Source: an uncultured cyanobacterium (GTDB lineage: Bacteria; Cyanobacteriota; Cyanobacteriia; CAKZMO01). From it: a DNA stretch of 34,501 nucleotides. The stretch covers positions 1 through 34,501 of the forward strand of contig CAKZMO010000764.1 of assembly GCA_937128595.1 (NCBI GenBank). Direction: 5' to 3'. Both the position numbers and the translations under genes were made by a program. The notes below the pieces were generated by a model. It worked only from the letters and a program-made list of their open reading frames with translations. It searched no databases and was not told the DNA's origin. Of this stretch, positions 15,748-23,110 are shown in pieces (position 1 is the first letter of the stretch; every line of letters starts with the position of its first letter).

Positions 15748-17676
15748 GTGGCAGCACCTCAATCTTCATCTACTAAATCCAAACAGAAAAAGCCCATTGG
15801 TCTCCTCATCGGCGGCGCGTTAGGAGTACTCGCAGTTGGCGGCGGCATTGCCTACTGGTTGCTTGAGCGATCGCCCAGCCTTGGAGGCGAGATGCCCACT
15901 GGGGCACAGGTTACCCCTGACGATGCCTTTATGACAGTCACGTTTTCGACTGATGAAAATCAGTGGAGTCAGCTGAAAAACTTAGGAACCTCAGAGAGTC
16001 AGGCTCTGCTACGCGAAAATCTCAATTTGTGGCGCGATCGCCTGCTCACAGCCAATGGCCTCACCTACGCCGAAGACATCAAGCCTTGGGTAGGTGAAGA
16101 GGTCACGATTGCAATCATGGCTCCTCAACCGCTTGCCGTTCCAGATAACCCTTCCCCAGATTCAGACTCGACTCCAGAATCGGGGAATGAGCAATCCACC
16201 TCATCTGACTCAGAAACTTTTGAGAATGAAGAGTCTGAGTTCAACTCGGATGAGATTTTGACGGAACCGCCACCAGAAGACGACGGAAGTTCTTCTGAAG
16301 AGAGCGATGGCACAAGCTCGGAGAACTCAAATCCACCCATAGATGAGGAATCGACTTCCTCAGATGTGCTCAATCCTGATTTGATTGACCCTAGCCAAAC
16401 TCAATCTGCTGTCCTATTTCTACCCATTGCTGAGCCGCTTGAAGCGCAAGAGATTCTCACTCAGATCACTGGGTCAGGCTCGTCACCTATAGAGCGAGAT
16501 TACGCTGGGATAACAATTCAGACATTTCAGTCCCCTGAGGGAGACATGCTGAATGCAGTTGTTTTCGATCGCCAACTTGTCGCCCTGTCGCTTGAATCCG
16601 CAGCCATTGAGCAAGTCATTGACACCTATCGCGGCGAGGACTCAGTGGTCGATGCTCCCGGCTACCGACAAGCGATCCGCACCATAACCGCACCCCAATC
16701 GTTTGCCAAAGTTTACATCAACTCCCAAGTCGCTGAGGCGATCGCCGCTGCCAACACAACCAGCGCGGGACGCACCCGCTCTCTTGCACCATTGCAAAAC
16801 AACCAAGGCATCGCTGCTTCTGTTTCCCTCAATCCAAACGGACTGCGGCTTCAAGGAACGACATGGCTAACGAAAGACAGTCCACCGATCTCAACAACGA
16901 ATCACAACCGCTTTCCATTGGCAGAACGATTACCTGCCGAAACGATGCTGATGGCTTCTGGAGCCAGTCTCAAGGATCTCTGGGATGGTTATCGCGATCG
17001 CGCTGGAAATACAACGGAAGGTCTGCTAGCCCCTAAAAATATCGATGCCGCTTTCCAGAACGTGTTTGGCCTCAACTTAGAAGCTGATGTCATTGCTTGG
17101 ATGGATGGATGGTTTTCTCTGGCTCTCATTCCATCTGAATCCGAAGCCTTACAGTCCGCTGGGCTAGTCTTTCTTGTGGATGCCAATGACCCGCAGGCAG
17201 CAAAACAAACATTCACCCGATTAGATGAAGCGATGGAGAATCGGCTTCAGTTTCAAGTCAACAATGTCACCATTGGTGGGAAAGAAGCCACTAGTTGGCA
17301 GTCGCGCTTTGCTGCGCTCACCATTACGCGAGGCTGGCTCAACAATTCCACTGCGTTTTTAGCGTTTAATGATGCGACAAAGTCGATGCTTCCTCAGCCG
17401 AATCAACCCTTGGCAGATAACGAACTTTACCGGAAAGCAACTCAGTCCTCTCTCAACAACAGCAGCGGCCTATTTTTTGCCAATGTCGAAGCCTTGAACA
17501 ATGCCCGCGACCAGATTCCGGTGCCGCAGTTTCCGGAAAGACAGACTGCCATCGTCAACGCCATCCGTGCAATCGGCGTGACGACAGTGGTTGAGGGCGA
17601 TCGCCAACTGCGCTACGACATCTCCGTGATCACAAACAACTCCAGCTCCAGTGAATCGCCACCTAGTGAATCCTAA
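15748..17676 (+). CDS. DUF3352 domain membrane-anchored protein
   Basis: A 642-residue protein of the cyanobacterial DUF3352 family, whose function is not known. It has a Lys-rich N-terminus, one transmembrane helix at about residues 17-40 (IGLLIGGALGVLAVGGGIAYWLL), and a large domain with the family's opening (TPDDAFMTVTFSTDENQWSQL). A strongly acidic, Ser-rich low-complexity linker runs from about residue 130 to 212, before the rest of the domain (for example FAKVYINSQVAEAIAAAN). The bulk is probably on the outer or lumenal side of the membrane. The start is GTG at 15748; an in-frame TGA at 15739-15741 excludes any earlier standard start. No clear Shine-Dalgarno is visible. The gene is 90 nt after the PPC gene and could be cotranscribed with it. 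Confidence 0.88.
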   Translation: MAAPQSSSTKSKQKKPIGLLIGGALGVLAVGGGIAYWLLERSPSLGGEMPTGAQVTPDDAFMTVTFSTDENQWSQLKNLGTSESQALLRENLNLWRDRLLTANGLTYAEDIKPWVGEEVTIAIMAPQPLAVPDNPSPDSDSTPESGNEQSTSSDSETFENEESEFNSDEILTEPPPEDDGSSSEESDGTSSENSNPPIDEESTSSDVLNPDLIDPSQTQSAVLFLPIAEPLEAQEILTQITGSGSSPIERDYAGITIQTFQSPEGDMLNAVVFDRQLVALSLESAAIEQVIDTYRGEDSVVDAPGYRQAIRTITAPQSFAKVYINSQVAEAIAAANTTSAGRTRSLAPLQNNQGIAASVSLNPNGLRLQGTTWLTKDSPPISTTNHNRFPLAERLPAETMLMASGASLKDLWDGYRDRAGNTTEGLLAPKNIDAAFQNVFGLNLEADVIAWMDGWFSLALIPSESEALQSAGLVFLVDANDPQAAKQTFTRLDEAMENRLQFQVNNVTIGGKEATSWQSRFAALTITRGWLNNSTAFLAFNDATKSMLPQPNQPLADNELYRKATQSSLNNSSGLFFANVEALNNARDQIPVPQFPERQTAIVNAIRAIGVTTVVEGDRQLRYDISVITNNSSSSESPPSES

Positions 17677-17858
17677 ACGCGATACCGATCAACCCAGATC
17701 TAGAATTCATCGAAGCATACACACAAGCGCCCAACAAAAATCCTCCTTACGATTCCTACTTCTGTTACACAGATCACAATAACGACGAATTTCATTCGCT
17801 ATCTTGGCGGCATAGAATATTAAAAATTGTTTCATTTGTCGTCCATTCTCTCTAGGTT

Positions 17859-18458
17859 ATGCAAAAAGAAACTCTGCACCTTGTGCAACTGCTCATTCAG
17901 GCAGGCGCGATCCCAGGTCAAGACTTCTCATGCGATCTCAGTTCGGAATCTTGTCACATTACCGACCATGGACTGTACCTTCTCCAGCAAGCCTATCCCC
18001 AAGTAGATTGGGGAAATCTGGCGGAGTGCGTAGAAGTGGACGACAGCCAAGCCGTAGACACACTGCATCAGCACTTGGAAATTAACTTTGTGGAGCGGAT
18101 TTTACGCTTGATTCGGCGTCAGCTTCGTCAGCTCCCCTCAGAAAAAGCTTCATGGTATCTTCAGCAGGTCGCAGGAGGAGTCGAGCAGCGTACAAGCATT
18201 CCACTCCTTCGCTATCTTTTGGAACAATCAGATTTACCCAGTCGGCTCCGCATTGAGTGCTTGCTGCACGAAGATGCGATCGCCATGCCTTGCTCAGAGT
18301 GGATGACTGATTTGATAATTGCGGCTGGTGGCACTCCCTACGACGTCACGTTTGAGGGAGAAGATGCCGTTTTGACCGAAAGAGGGCTGCGCTTACTCGC
18401 CACAGTCTGGGCTGGGGAATGCAATCTCTACGAGGTTCTAGCTCAACGACGAGCTTAG
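17859..18458 (+). CDS. Conserved-looking hypothetical protein with internal duplication (199 aa)
   Basis: I do not recognise this family. The protein is soluble, with no signal or membrane segment. Residues about 10-57 and 150-194 look like two copies of one motif: LIQAGAIPGQDFSCDL...HITDHGLYLL...WGNLAE against LIIAAGGTPYDVTF...VLTERGLRLL...CNLYEV. Between them is a probably helical stretch (FVERILRLIRRQLRQL...LLRYLLEQ). The codon use and HIP1 site (18278-18285) fit its neighbours. It precedes ccsB by 120 nt on the same strand; no functional link is shown. The ATG at 17859 has only a weak AGG-like site upstream. Confidence 0.78.
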   Translation: MQKETLHLVQLLIQAGAIPGQDFSCDLSSESCHITDHGLYLLQQAYPQVDWGNLAECVEVDDSQAVDTLHQHLEINFVERILRLIRRQLRQLPSEKASWYLQQVAGGVEQRTSIPLLRYLLEQSDLPSRLRIECLLHEDAIAMPCSEWMTDLIIAAGGTPYDVTFEGEDAVLTERGLRLLATVWAGECNLYEVLAQRRA

Positions 18459-18464
18459 TAACAA

Positions 18465-18483
18465 GCCATCCGAAACCGGATGC
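18465..18483 (+). terminator. Small hairpin after the 199-aa gene
   Basis: CATCCG (18467-18472) and CGGATG (18477-18482) form a perfect 6-bp stem with an AAAC loop just past the stop codon. There is no T-run, so it may stabilise a 3' end or do nothing; termination is not established. Confidence 0.3.
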
Positions 18484-18578
18484 AAAGTACTCAGATCGAA
18501 CGCTCTTTACATCACCTCAAGAATCTCCCCTCCCCCTAACGCCCCATGAGTCGATAGGATAGTAAGGAAAGATACGTT

Positions 18579-19760
18579 ATGTCTTTTGATGACTTGACGT
18601 ATTTCAAAGCCTTGCCGTTTGGAGAGAGTTCTATGGATTTGGTCACGCTTCAAGGGTGGCTCGACAACGCCTCATTTGCTGTTCTGTTTTTGACGATGCT
18701 GGTTTACTGGGGAAGTGTGGCTTTTCCCAAAATCCCGGCTCTATCAACGATTGGAACAACAGGCATGGCGATCGCCAACCTGTGTATCGCAGCCCTTCTG
18801 AGTGCCCGCTGGATCGAGGCAGGCTATTTTCCTCTGAGCAATCTCTACGAGTCTCTCTTCTTTGTGGCTTGGGGCATCACAGCCGTGCATTTGCTAGCCG
18901 AGCGCATGAGCCAGAGTCGATTAGTTGGCGCGGTAACCACTCCTGTGGTTATGGGCATCACGGCGTTTGCAGCTCTAACACTGCCAGACGCGATGCAGCA
19001 TTCTGAGCCTTTGGTACCAGCGCTTAAGTCCAACTGGCTGATGATGCACGTTAGCGTTATGTTGCTCAGCTATGCAGCGCTGATGGTGGGGGCGCTGATG
19101 GCGATCGCCTTTCTCGTCGTCACCCGTGGTCAAGAGATCGAGCTGAAAGGGAGTTCGGTTGGCACTGGTGGTTTTCGGAATGTGCGCGATCGGCTAAAAC
19201 CGATTCAGATTCCCACGTCTGAAAATAGTGCTGACAATGAGCCGGACGATCCGGTTCAGCCCGTCATCGCAACTGCCGCTCCCGGATTCAAAAACGAACA
19301 GGCTACGGTCGTTCTGGAAAAAGCAGCCACCGCAGCAAAAGTCGGAACAGTCAGCATCGAAGTCCCTTCTCCGACGTCGTCGAGTCCTCTACATCACGCA
19401 GTGGAAGTCACCTCAACTCCTCAACTTTCTCCTAAGCGACTCACTCTAGCTGACACCCTCGACAACATCAGCTATCGCATCATCGGCCTCGGTTTTCCGC
19501 TGTTGACCATCGGCATCATTGCAGGAGCCGTTTGGGCAAATGAAGCGTGGGGATCGTATTGGAGCTGGGATCCAAAAGAAACATGGGCACTGATTACCTG
19601 GTTAGTCTTTGCCGCTTACCTTCATGCTCGGATCACTCGTGGCTGGCAAGGTCGCAAGCCCGCCATTCTTGCAGCATCAGGCTTTTTAGTCGTATGGGTC
19701 TGCTATCTGGGAGTCAATATCTTAGGGAAGGGACTACACAGCTACGGCTGGTTCTTCTAA
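18579..19760 (+). CDS. ccsB: c-type cytochrome biogenesis protein CcsB (CcsA/ResC-like, System II)
   Basis: Heme handling and ligation subunit of the System II cytochrome c assembly machinery, acting at the thylakoid or plasma membrane to deliver heme to apocytochromes on the lumenal side. The diagnostic WWD signature is [13 protein letters not shown] at residues 324-336. Multiple transmembrane helices surround it, and His residues suited to heme ligation are visible ([28 protein letters not shown]). A hydrophilic loop of about 100 residues (about 190-290), rich in Pro/Ser/Thr/Ala, splits the membrane domain. Two starts are plausible: ATG 18579 with AAGGA 10 nt upstream, and ATG 18633 ([12 protein letters not shown]) with GGAG 8 nt upstream. 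The second agrees with how I recall homologues starting. The stop overlaps the convergent gene's stop. Confidence 0.93.
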   Translation: MSFDDLTYFKALPFGESSMDLVTLQGWLDNASFAVLFLTMLVYWGSVAFPKIPALSTIGTTGMAIANLCIAALLSARWIEAGYFPLSNLYESLFFVAWGITAVHLLAERMSQSRLVGAVTTPVVMGITAFAALTLPDAMQHSEPLVPALKSNWLMMHVSVMLLSYAALMVGALMAIAFLVVTRGQEIELKGSSVGTGGFRNVRDRLKPIQIPTSENSADNEPDDPVQPVIATAAPGFKNEQATVVLEKAATAAKVGTVSIEVPSPTSSSPLHHAVEVTSTPQLSPKRLTLADTLDNISYRIIGLGFPLLTIGIIAGAVWANEAWGSYWSWDPKETWALITWLVFAAYLHARITRGWQGRKPAILAASGFLVVWVCYLGVNILGKGLHSYGWFF

Positions 19761-20401
19761 GTCTGTAGAGAACTCAGCGTATCTGCCAGCTTCTCTGCTA
19801 TCCCTGCAATCCAGGCTTCATCCTGTTTGGTATAGCTGCGAGGAGCATTGGCTCCCAAGATCATTACTCCTTCATCGCCTAGGGGCTGACAAATCACTCC
19901 CTGAGTATTTTCGGGCAAATAGTCAAATTCAACTCGACCTGGGTACAGCTTGAGACTCACCAAGTAAACGGGCTTTTGAGTCTCCATCACTCGCTTGAGG
20001 ATTGTTCCTGGCGATATCGTTGTGGATGTTCCAAGAACCCCACGACGCAACAGCACGCGATCGCCATACCAAACCACAATCGACTTTGTCACCGTGTTAG
20101 TCAGCAGCAGACGGGAAGCCCAAGCCAGCTCTTTTTTTGCAGACTCAGACAAATCATTAGTCAGCTCAAATCCCTGCTCACCAACTAGCTCAACGGACTC
20201 AGGCAAACGTGGTTGCACCCGCTGCCACAACAGCCCAGTGAGAATCAAAAACGCACTCAAAATCACTCCCAAAGCATCCGATCGGGATTGAGTATCGGTC
20301 AAGGTAGGCGTTAGCAAGCGATTGAGCATTAGAAGGGATCCGGCGATCGCCCCTACGACAATCGGCAGCCGCCGCAGCACACGATTAGGATCAGATGCCA
20401 T
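19757..20401 (-). CDS. Cofactor assembly of complex C subunit B (CCB2/CCB4-like)
   Basis: This 214-residue protein resembles the cyanobacterial CCB2/CCB4 family. In chloroplasts this family is needed to attach heme ci covalently to cytochrome b6 (the CCB, or System IV, pathway) on the stromal side of the membrane. Visible features are two hydrophobic segments near the N-terminus ([19 protein letters not shown] at about 12-30; [18 protein letters not shown] at about 42-60). A soluble domain follows, with the family-like stretch [31 protein letters not shown] and a C-terminal [22 protein letters not shown] region. The assignment is from remembered family resemblance, not a search. It converges with ccsB; the two stop codons share the 4 nt at 19757-19760. 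Confidence 0.82.
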   Translation of the reverse strand: MASDPNRVLRRLPIVVGAIAGSLLMLNRLLTPTLTDTQSRSDALGVILSAFLILTGLLWQRVQPRLPESVELVGEQGFELTNDLSESAKKELAWASRLLLTNTVTKSIVVWYGDRVLLRRGVLGTSTTISPGTILKRVMETQKPVYLVSLKLYPGRVEFDYLPENTQGVICQPLGDEGVMILGANAPRSYTKQDEAWIAGIAEKLADTLSSLQT

Positions 20402-20646
20402 GATTCAGAGTTCCTCGATTAGCGGTCAACACTCGTGGTAGAGATAAGGAGGCGTAGCCAGAACTCTCCACAGACGACGCGATGCCTATAGCGATGGATG
20501 CGACGCGTAAAAACTGAGCCTCATCTTTCGCGTAACATTACGCAACAAGAATTATCTCACAGCCCTATCATTCCTTCATCTTGTAACCTTCAGGCGCTAA
20601 CTCTGCGAGAAAAAACGGTAGCTCGCTAGAATAAATCTAATGTTGA
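20402..20646. promoter_or_regulatory. Divergent spacer between the CCB-like gene and hflX
   Basis: This stretch separates the start of the minus-strand CCB-like gene from the hflX reading frame, so promoters for both are expected. I see no convincing promoter pair, RNA gene or repeat. A TAGAAT hexamer at about 20626-20631 could be a -10 element for hflX, without a clear -35. Confidence 0.2.
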
Positions 20647-20805
20647 GTTCAAGAGCCAGAAATCTGGCGATCGCCTATCGAAACAATTTACGGCCAACTT
20701 CAAGGATTAAAACCGAGCCAGCTCAAGCAAATCCGACGGCTCTATCATCAGCGCTTACCTGTTGACGCCATCACGACTCCTGAGTTTGCCCAACGTCTTG
20801 CAGCA
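20647..20805 (+). other. hflX: In-frame upstream extension of hflX without a standard start codon
   Basis: The frame of hflX stays open from just after TGA 20644-20646 to the GTG at 20806. It encodes ETIYGQLQGLKPSQLKQIRR and LYHQRLPVDAITTPEFAQRL, which I recognise as the usual N-terminus of cyanobacterial HflX (normally METIYGxLxGLK). The codon where homologues have ATG is ATC at 20677-20679. No ATG, GTG, TTG or CTG occurs in frame before GTG 20806. An AUC or downstream AUU start, a mutated start or a sequence error are all possible. Confidence 0.7.
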
Positions 20806-22431
20806 GTGAGTCAAAGCATTGATGAAGCCGTTTGCGCCTATGTTAACCGCCGGGGTCATGTGATTCGGGTGGGAGTTGGGACTCCACAACAAACCCAGAT
20901 TCCACCGCTCGAACTGCCTCGATACGGTGCAGAGCGTTTGTGTGGAATTCGTTGCATCTCGACTCAAACGAAGGATCAAGAGCCTAGCACTTCTACGCTG
21001 ACGACAATGGCCGTGCAACGCCTTGATGCCCTGGTCGTACTGTCTCTTTCGGGAGAAGGTTTTCAGCGACGAGGCGGTGGTGGCACTGGCTATATTCAGC
21101 ATGGCTACCTGGCTCATCTTATCCCCCGTGCCGATCCTGGATGGACGGTCTCCGAACCTCTGAGCTTAGATGCGATCGCCCTTCAGAACTTTTTGGATCT
21201 GACCGAAGGGTTGGAAGCAGAATTTCAGCGCGAATATGTTGCACAGCAGGTCGATCTTGACCACGATCGAGCGTTGCTGATTGGCATCATGACCCGCGAT
21301 TTGTCAAAGCAAGCCTTTGGCGATCGCATTGCGGAAGTTGCTCGGCTCATCGACACGGCTGGGGGTGAAGTGGTAGAGACGATTCATCAAAAACGGAATC
21401 GACTCCACCCGCAAACCGTCGTTGGGGAAGGCAAGGTACAGGAAATTGCCCTCGCAGCCCAAAGCATGGGGGCAAATCTAGTCGTCTTCGACCACGATCT
21501 TTCCCCGGCTCAAGTCCGCAATTTAGAAACGAATATTGGAGTGCGGGTTGTCGATCGCACTGAAGTCATTCTTGACATCTTTGCTCAGCGAGCCCAGTCT
21601 CGCGCCGGAAAGCTCCAGGTAGAGCTAGCACAGCTTGAATATTTGATGCCCCGCCTCATCGGTCGAGGTCGAGATATGTCTCGACTCGGTGGCGGCATCG
21701 GAACACGAGGGCCTGGTGAAACCAAGCTTGAAACTGAGCGTCGAGGGATTCAGCAGCGTATTTCTCGGCTACAACGAGAAGTCAACCAGCTTCAGGCGCA
21801 CCGATCTCGTCTTCGCCAACAGCGACAAAAGCAAGATGTGCCGTCCATTGCCGTGGTTGGCTACACCAATGCAGGCAAATCGACGTTACTGAATACACTC
21901 ACCAATGCCGAAGTCTACACAGCAGATCAGCTATTTGCAACCCTCGATCCGACCACACGACGACTGACGGTGAGCGATCCTGACACCCACGACACGGTTG
22001 GAGTTGTGCTTACAGACACTGTCGGATTCATCCACGAACTCCCCCCTTCTTTGATGGACGCATTTCGCGCCACCTTAGAAGAAGTCACAGAAGCCGATGC
22101 GCTACTGCACGTCGTAGATCTCTCCCATCCCGCATGGCAAGACCAGGTACGGGCTGTCATTCACATTCTCTCATCTATGCCCATCGTGCCAGGGCCAGCG
22201 CTGGTGGTCTTCAACAAAATTGATCAGGTGAGCAGCGAGGCTTTGGCGATCGCCAAAACCACTTATCCAGAAGCCGTCTTTATCTCTGCAAGCGATCGCC
22301 TCGGTCTCGAAACGTTGCGAAAACGTTTGGCTCAACTCGTCAACTACATCACAGCAGGCCCTTTAGAAGCCCGGATCAACGAAGTCCATGCATTTGAAGC
22401 AGCGTCGGCTGAAGAGCAAGCCATGGGGTAA
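20806..22431 (+). CDS. hflX: GTPase HflX
   Basis: Ribosome-associated GTPase of the Obg-HflX superfamily, which splits or rescues stalled ribosomes in characterised bacteria. From the GTG at 20806 the protein has 541 residues. The HflX N-terminal domain includes GIMTRDLSKQAFGDRIAEVARLIDTAGGEVVETIHQ and the HPQTVVGEGKVQEI segment. A glycine-rich hinge follows (LGGGIGTRGPGETKLETERR), then a coiled helix, then the G domain: G1 GYTNAGKST at 352-360, G3 DTVGFI, G4 NKID and a G5-like SAS. An extra N-terminal segment (RRGHVIRVGVGTPQQTQIP) is typical of the longer cyanobacterial forms. The true protein probably starts upstream near 20677 (584 residues), because conserved sequence continues there; GTG 20806 falls inside it. 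Confidence 0.93.
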   Translation: MSQSIDEAVCAYVNRRGHVIRVGVGTPQQTQIPPLELPRYGAERLCGIRCISTQTKDQEPSTSTLTTMAVQRLDALVVLSLSGEGFQRRGGGGTGYIQHGYLAHLIPRADPGWTVSEPLSLDAIALQNFLDLTEGLEAEFQREYVAQQVDLDHDRALLIGIMTRDLSKQAFGDRIAEVARLIDTAGGEVVETIHQKRNRLHPQTVVGEGKVQEIALAAQSMGANLVVFDHDLSPAQVRNLETNIGVRVVDRTEVILDIFAQRAQSRAGKLQVELAQLEYLMPRLIGRGRDMSRLGGGIGTRGPGETKLETERRGIQQRISRLQREVNQLQAHRSRLRQQRQKQDVPSIAVVGYTNAGKSTLLNTLTNAEVYTADQLFATLDPTTRRLTVSDPDTHDTVGVVLTDTVGFIHELPPSLMDAFRATLEEVTEADALLHVVDLSHPAWQDQVRAVIHILSSMPIVPGPALVVFNKIDQVSSEALAIAKTTYPEAVFISASDRLGLETLRKRLAQLVNYITAGPLEARINEVHAFEAASAEEQAMG

Positions 22432-22456
22432 CGAGCAAAAGCAGCGTTTACAACCC

Positions 22457-22473
22457 CTCTGCAAGGAGCAGAG
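22457..22473 (+). terminator. Small hairpin downstream of hflX
   Basis: CTCTGC (22457-22462) and GCAGAG (22468-22473) form a 6-bp stem with an AAGGA loop, 25 nt past the hflX stop. No T-run follows, so a terminator role is only possible. Confidence 0.3.
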
Positions 22474-22487
22474 CCTAACTTGCACCG

Positions 22488-22823
22488 CTAGCTAGATGGA
22501 ATGCAGGATACGGACGCTGCACAGTCGGCACCGTCGCGGCGTCCGCTGCCTCGATGAGCAAGATGAACAGTAGTCTTGGAGCGATCGCCTTTGTCGGCCA
22601 TCTCATCGGTCTCAGACTGATGCGCCGAAGGTCGAGTATCAAAGTTGAGTAAGCTTGGGAGGGGAAGGAAGGATGCACTCAGCGTGCCAAGAGCCAACCC
22701 CGCTGACAGAAGGCAGGTATAAAAAGACATATAAAGTCCCGTAACGGAAGAAGCTATACTTCCTGTTACGTTTTGTCCCAAGAGCATCAGGAAAATACAT
22801 CGCAAAAATCGACGAAAAAGCAT
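22488..22823 (-). CDS. Doubtful small ORF in the hflX to FAD-oxidoreductase gap (111 aa)
   Basis: This is the longest reading frame in a 679-nt gap (22432-23110). Its N-terminal 60 residues are hydrophobic and signal-like (FLRCIFLMLLGQNV; TCLLSAGLALGTLSASFLPL). The rest is hydrophilic with no pattern I recognise. There is no Shine-Dalgarno before the ATG. It may be a small exported protein, a decayed gene or chance. An inverted repeat TGCCGAA (22832-22838) / TTCGGCA (22856-22862) lies just upstream. I see nothing else convincing in the gap. Confidence 0.22.
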   Translation of the reverse strand: MLFRRFLRCIFLMLLGQNVTGSIASSVTGLYMSFYTCLLSAGLALGTLSASFLPLPSLLNFDTRPSAHQSETDEMADKGDRSKTTVHLAHRGSGRRDGADCAASVSCIPSS

Positions 22824-23110
22824 CTATTTACTGCCGAACCTCTACGTGGCTAATATTCGGCAATCCACATCAGCCGATGATGAAGTCCTAAACGCAGCAA
22901 TATTACGACAGCCCAATAGAAAACAGCTCACCTTCACTGAGAAACTTCCATCAACCGGGGCCGCCTCTAGTTACAAGAAAAGTGTGTAGAATTACGCAAT
23001 AGCTGTCAACAGCGTCCAGGTTCTGCTTTGTTATCCGTGTTATCCGTTGACGTTATATCTCAACGTCCTGACCCAAAAAGCCCGAACGGAAGCATCTTCA
23101 GATCCAAAGA

